NCBI GenBank assembly: GCA_014378185.1
Contig: JACMOE010000272.1
Coordinates: 1-6,484 of the forward strand
Direction of reading: 5' to 3'
DNA length: 6,484 nucleotides
From: Gemmatimonadaceae bacterium
Lineage (GTDB): Bacteria; Gemmatimonadota; Gemmatimonadetes; Gemmatimonadales; Gemmatimonadaceae
A program made the translations under genes and the position numbers. Within the stretch, counting starts at the first letter, position 1; each line of letters starts with the position of its first letter. Below are positions 5,606 to 6,484 of the stretch, piece by piece. Below the pieces are notes generated by a model that was not told the DNA's origin, made no database searches, and worked only from the letters and a program-made list of their open reading frames with translations.

Positions 5606-6056
5606 ACCCCGGGTAGATCGGCTGCCGAACCAGCTCTCCAGGCGCACCATTCAGCGTCACCGTAGTTTCCACCACGATGTCCGGGCCGAGGGACGCGGCA
5701 ACGGAGCAGTATTTCTCGAAGGCGAGTTGCAGCGCCCGCTCCACGTGAACGCGCTCGACGTTTGCCCCATCCACGTGATACGTGACGACGATCTCCTCGA
5801 ACCGGTGCGGCATCTCGGCCCGGCGCGTCCACGTCACGTCCACGGACAATCGCTCCGCTGGCGTTCGCCGCTTCGCGAGGACGTCCACCACGTCGATGGC
5901 CGAGCAGGTCGCGAGCGCGCTGAGGAGGGCGTCGGGCGGGGTCTGTCCGGTTGCTCCGGATCCATCGATACGCGCCGTGGCTCCGCCCACGCGGCCCGTG
6001 TCAAAGCGATGATCGCCCGCCCACACGGCACGGACGACTTCGGCGGGCGCGCTCAT
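5604..6056 (-). CDS. OsmC/Ohr-family protein (probable thiol peroxidase)
   Basis: OsmC/Ohr proteins are dimeric cytosolic enzymes that reduce organic or inorganic hydroperoxides using two cysteines. From the ATG at 6056 the protein is 150 residues, a normal length. The two family cysteines are present: Cys51 in ALLSALATCSAIDVVDVL (43-60) and Cys117 in FEKYCSVAASL (113-123). The N-terminal strand region (VVRAVWAGDHRFD) and TPPDALLSALATC are typical of the YhfA/SACOL-like OsmC branch rather than strict Ohr, so the natural substrate is uncertain. The frame continues upstream to an ATG at 6155, but that would add 33 unconserved residues inside the sulfurtransferase gene. ATG 6056 overlaps that gene's stop by exactly 4 bases, the usual coupling arrangement. 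Co-expression with a sulfurtransferase suggests handling of persulfide, peroxide or other reactive sulfur species; that link is inferred. Confidence 0.92.
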   Translation of the reverse strand: MSAPAEVVRAVWAGDHRFDTGRVGGATARIDGSGATGQTPPDALLSALATCSAIDVVDVLAKRRTPAERLSVDVTWTRRAEMPHRFEEIVVTYHVDGANVERVHVERALQLAFEKYCSVAASLGPDIVVETTVTLNGAPGELVRQPIYPG

Positions 6057-6484
6057 TTCTCGATGGGAGCGCGCACCGCGTTCCCCCATTCCGTCCAGCT
6101 GCCATCGTAGTTGCGCACCTTGTCGTAGCCCAGCAGGTAGGTGAGCACGAACCACGTGTGTGAGGAACGCTCGCCAATGCGGCAGTACGCCACCACGTCG
6201 TCGCCTTTCGCGAGTCCGGCTTCGCCTTCGTAGATGGCGCGCAGGCTGTCAGCGCTCTTGAAGGTGCCATCGTCATTTGCAGCGCGCGCCCAGGGAACGC
6301 TCCGGGCGCCGGGAATATGGCCGCCGCGCATGGCGCCCTCCTGCGGGTAGTCCGGCATGTGCAGCTTCTTCCCCGTGAACTCGTCCGGCGAGCGAACGTC
6401 GATCAACTTGCCCTTTGCGTCCACGTGTGAACGGACGTCGGACATGTAGGCGCGAATGGGCGCGTCATTGCGCTCCGGCGCAAC
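6053..6484 (-). CDS. Thiosulfate sulfurtransferase, rhodanese type (C-terminal part; N-terminus off window)
   Basis: Rhodaneses move sulfane sulfur from thiosulfate or mercaptopyruvate to a thiol acceptor through a cysteine persulfide. The visible 143 residues hold one complete rhodanese domain: LIDVRSPDEFTGK, then the conserved HMPDYPQEGAMRGGHIPGA segment. YCRIGERSSHTWFVLTYLLG carries the active-site loop C-R-I-G-E-R, with its cysteine 88 residues from the internal Met at 6445. The domain ends with VRNYDGSWTEWGN, the usual close of the catalytic domain. Reading continues without a stop from that Met to the window edge (13 more residues, ending VAPERNDAPIRAY), so 6445 is not the start. The protein is probably a tandem-rhodanese SseA/CysA-like enzyme of about 280 residues, whose inactive first domain lies outside. 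It overlaps the OsmC gene by 4 bases, and the operon promoter is beyond the window. Confidence 0.93.
   Translation of the reverse strand, partial: VAPERNDAPIRAYMSDVRSHVDAKGKLIDVRSPDEFTGKKLHMPDYPQEGAMRGGHIPGARSVPWARAANDDGTFKSADSLRAIYEGEAGLAKGDDVVAYCRIGERSSHTWFVLTYLLGYDKVRNYDGSWTEWGNAVRAPIEK

Noticed and set aside
5021..5650. Open frame of 209 codons on the minus strand across the sigma and anti-sigma genes
   Set aside because: It spans two genuine genes and the terminator hairpin in antisense; no family resemblance.
6057..6155. N-terminal extension of the OsmC protein to an ATG at 6155
   Set aside because: The added 33 residues lie within the sulfurtransferase gene in another frame; the 4-base ATGA overlap at 6056 is the natural coupled start.
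1..6484. Search for CRISPR repeats, insertion-sequence ends, attachment sites, tRNA or riboswitch structures
   Set aside because: Intergenic gaps are short and hold only the promoter, operator and hairpin elements listed; no periodic repeats, transposase or structured RNA was seen by eye.

Overview
The window is a gene-dense stretch of ordinary bacterial chromosome, roughly two-thirds G+C by eye, with short intergenic gaps and few Shine-Dalgarno sequences. The overall composition, and conserved proteins such as an actinobacterial-style sulfurtransferase beside an ECF sigma/zinc anti-sigma pair, suggest a GC-rich soil- or water-type bacterium. Gemmatimonadota is my best guess, but it rests on general resemblance only. 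No mobile element, CRISPR array, tRNA or rRNA was seen.

Left part (1-1865, + strand): the C-terminal half of a proline dehydrogenase, preceded by an in-frame stop, is followed 10 bases later by an unrecognised 136-residue protein. That gene overlaps rsgA, the circularly permuted ribosome-assembly GTPase, by 4 bases. Middle (1867-3528): a GntR/FCD transcription regulator on the minus strand converges on rsgA with a single base between the stop codons. It diverges from a crotonase-fold enoyl-CoA hydratase/isomerase whose active site looks like the PaaG isomerase type. The 84-base divergent gap carries a perfect palindrome and a third half-site about two helical turns away, a reasonable candidate operator.

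Right part (3615-6484): a YedA-type EamA exporter on the minus strand diverges from an ECF sigma factor. The sigma gene has the best promoter in the window and a clear ribosome binding site. It overlaps by 4 bases a small cytosolic zinc-type anti-sigma factor whose Cys/His spacing matches the redox sensor RsrA. A perfect 11-bp hairpin ends this operon and also faces the end of a converging minus-strand operon, in which a rhodanese-type sulfurtransferase (cut by the window edge) overlaps an OsmC-family peroxidase by 4 bases.

The right end therefore gathers thiol and sulfur functions: a probable disulfide-controlled sigma switch, a cysteine-dependent peroxidase and a sulfurtransferase. Whether the sigma factor controls its neighbours cannot be told from the sequence. 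I found no convincing previously undescribed system. The most useful leads are the candidate thiol-redox sigma switch, the candidate GntR operator, and the broken or truncated proline dehydrogenase.
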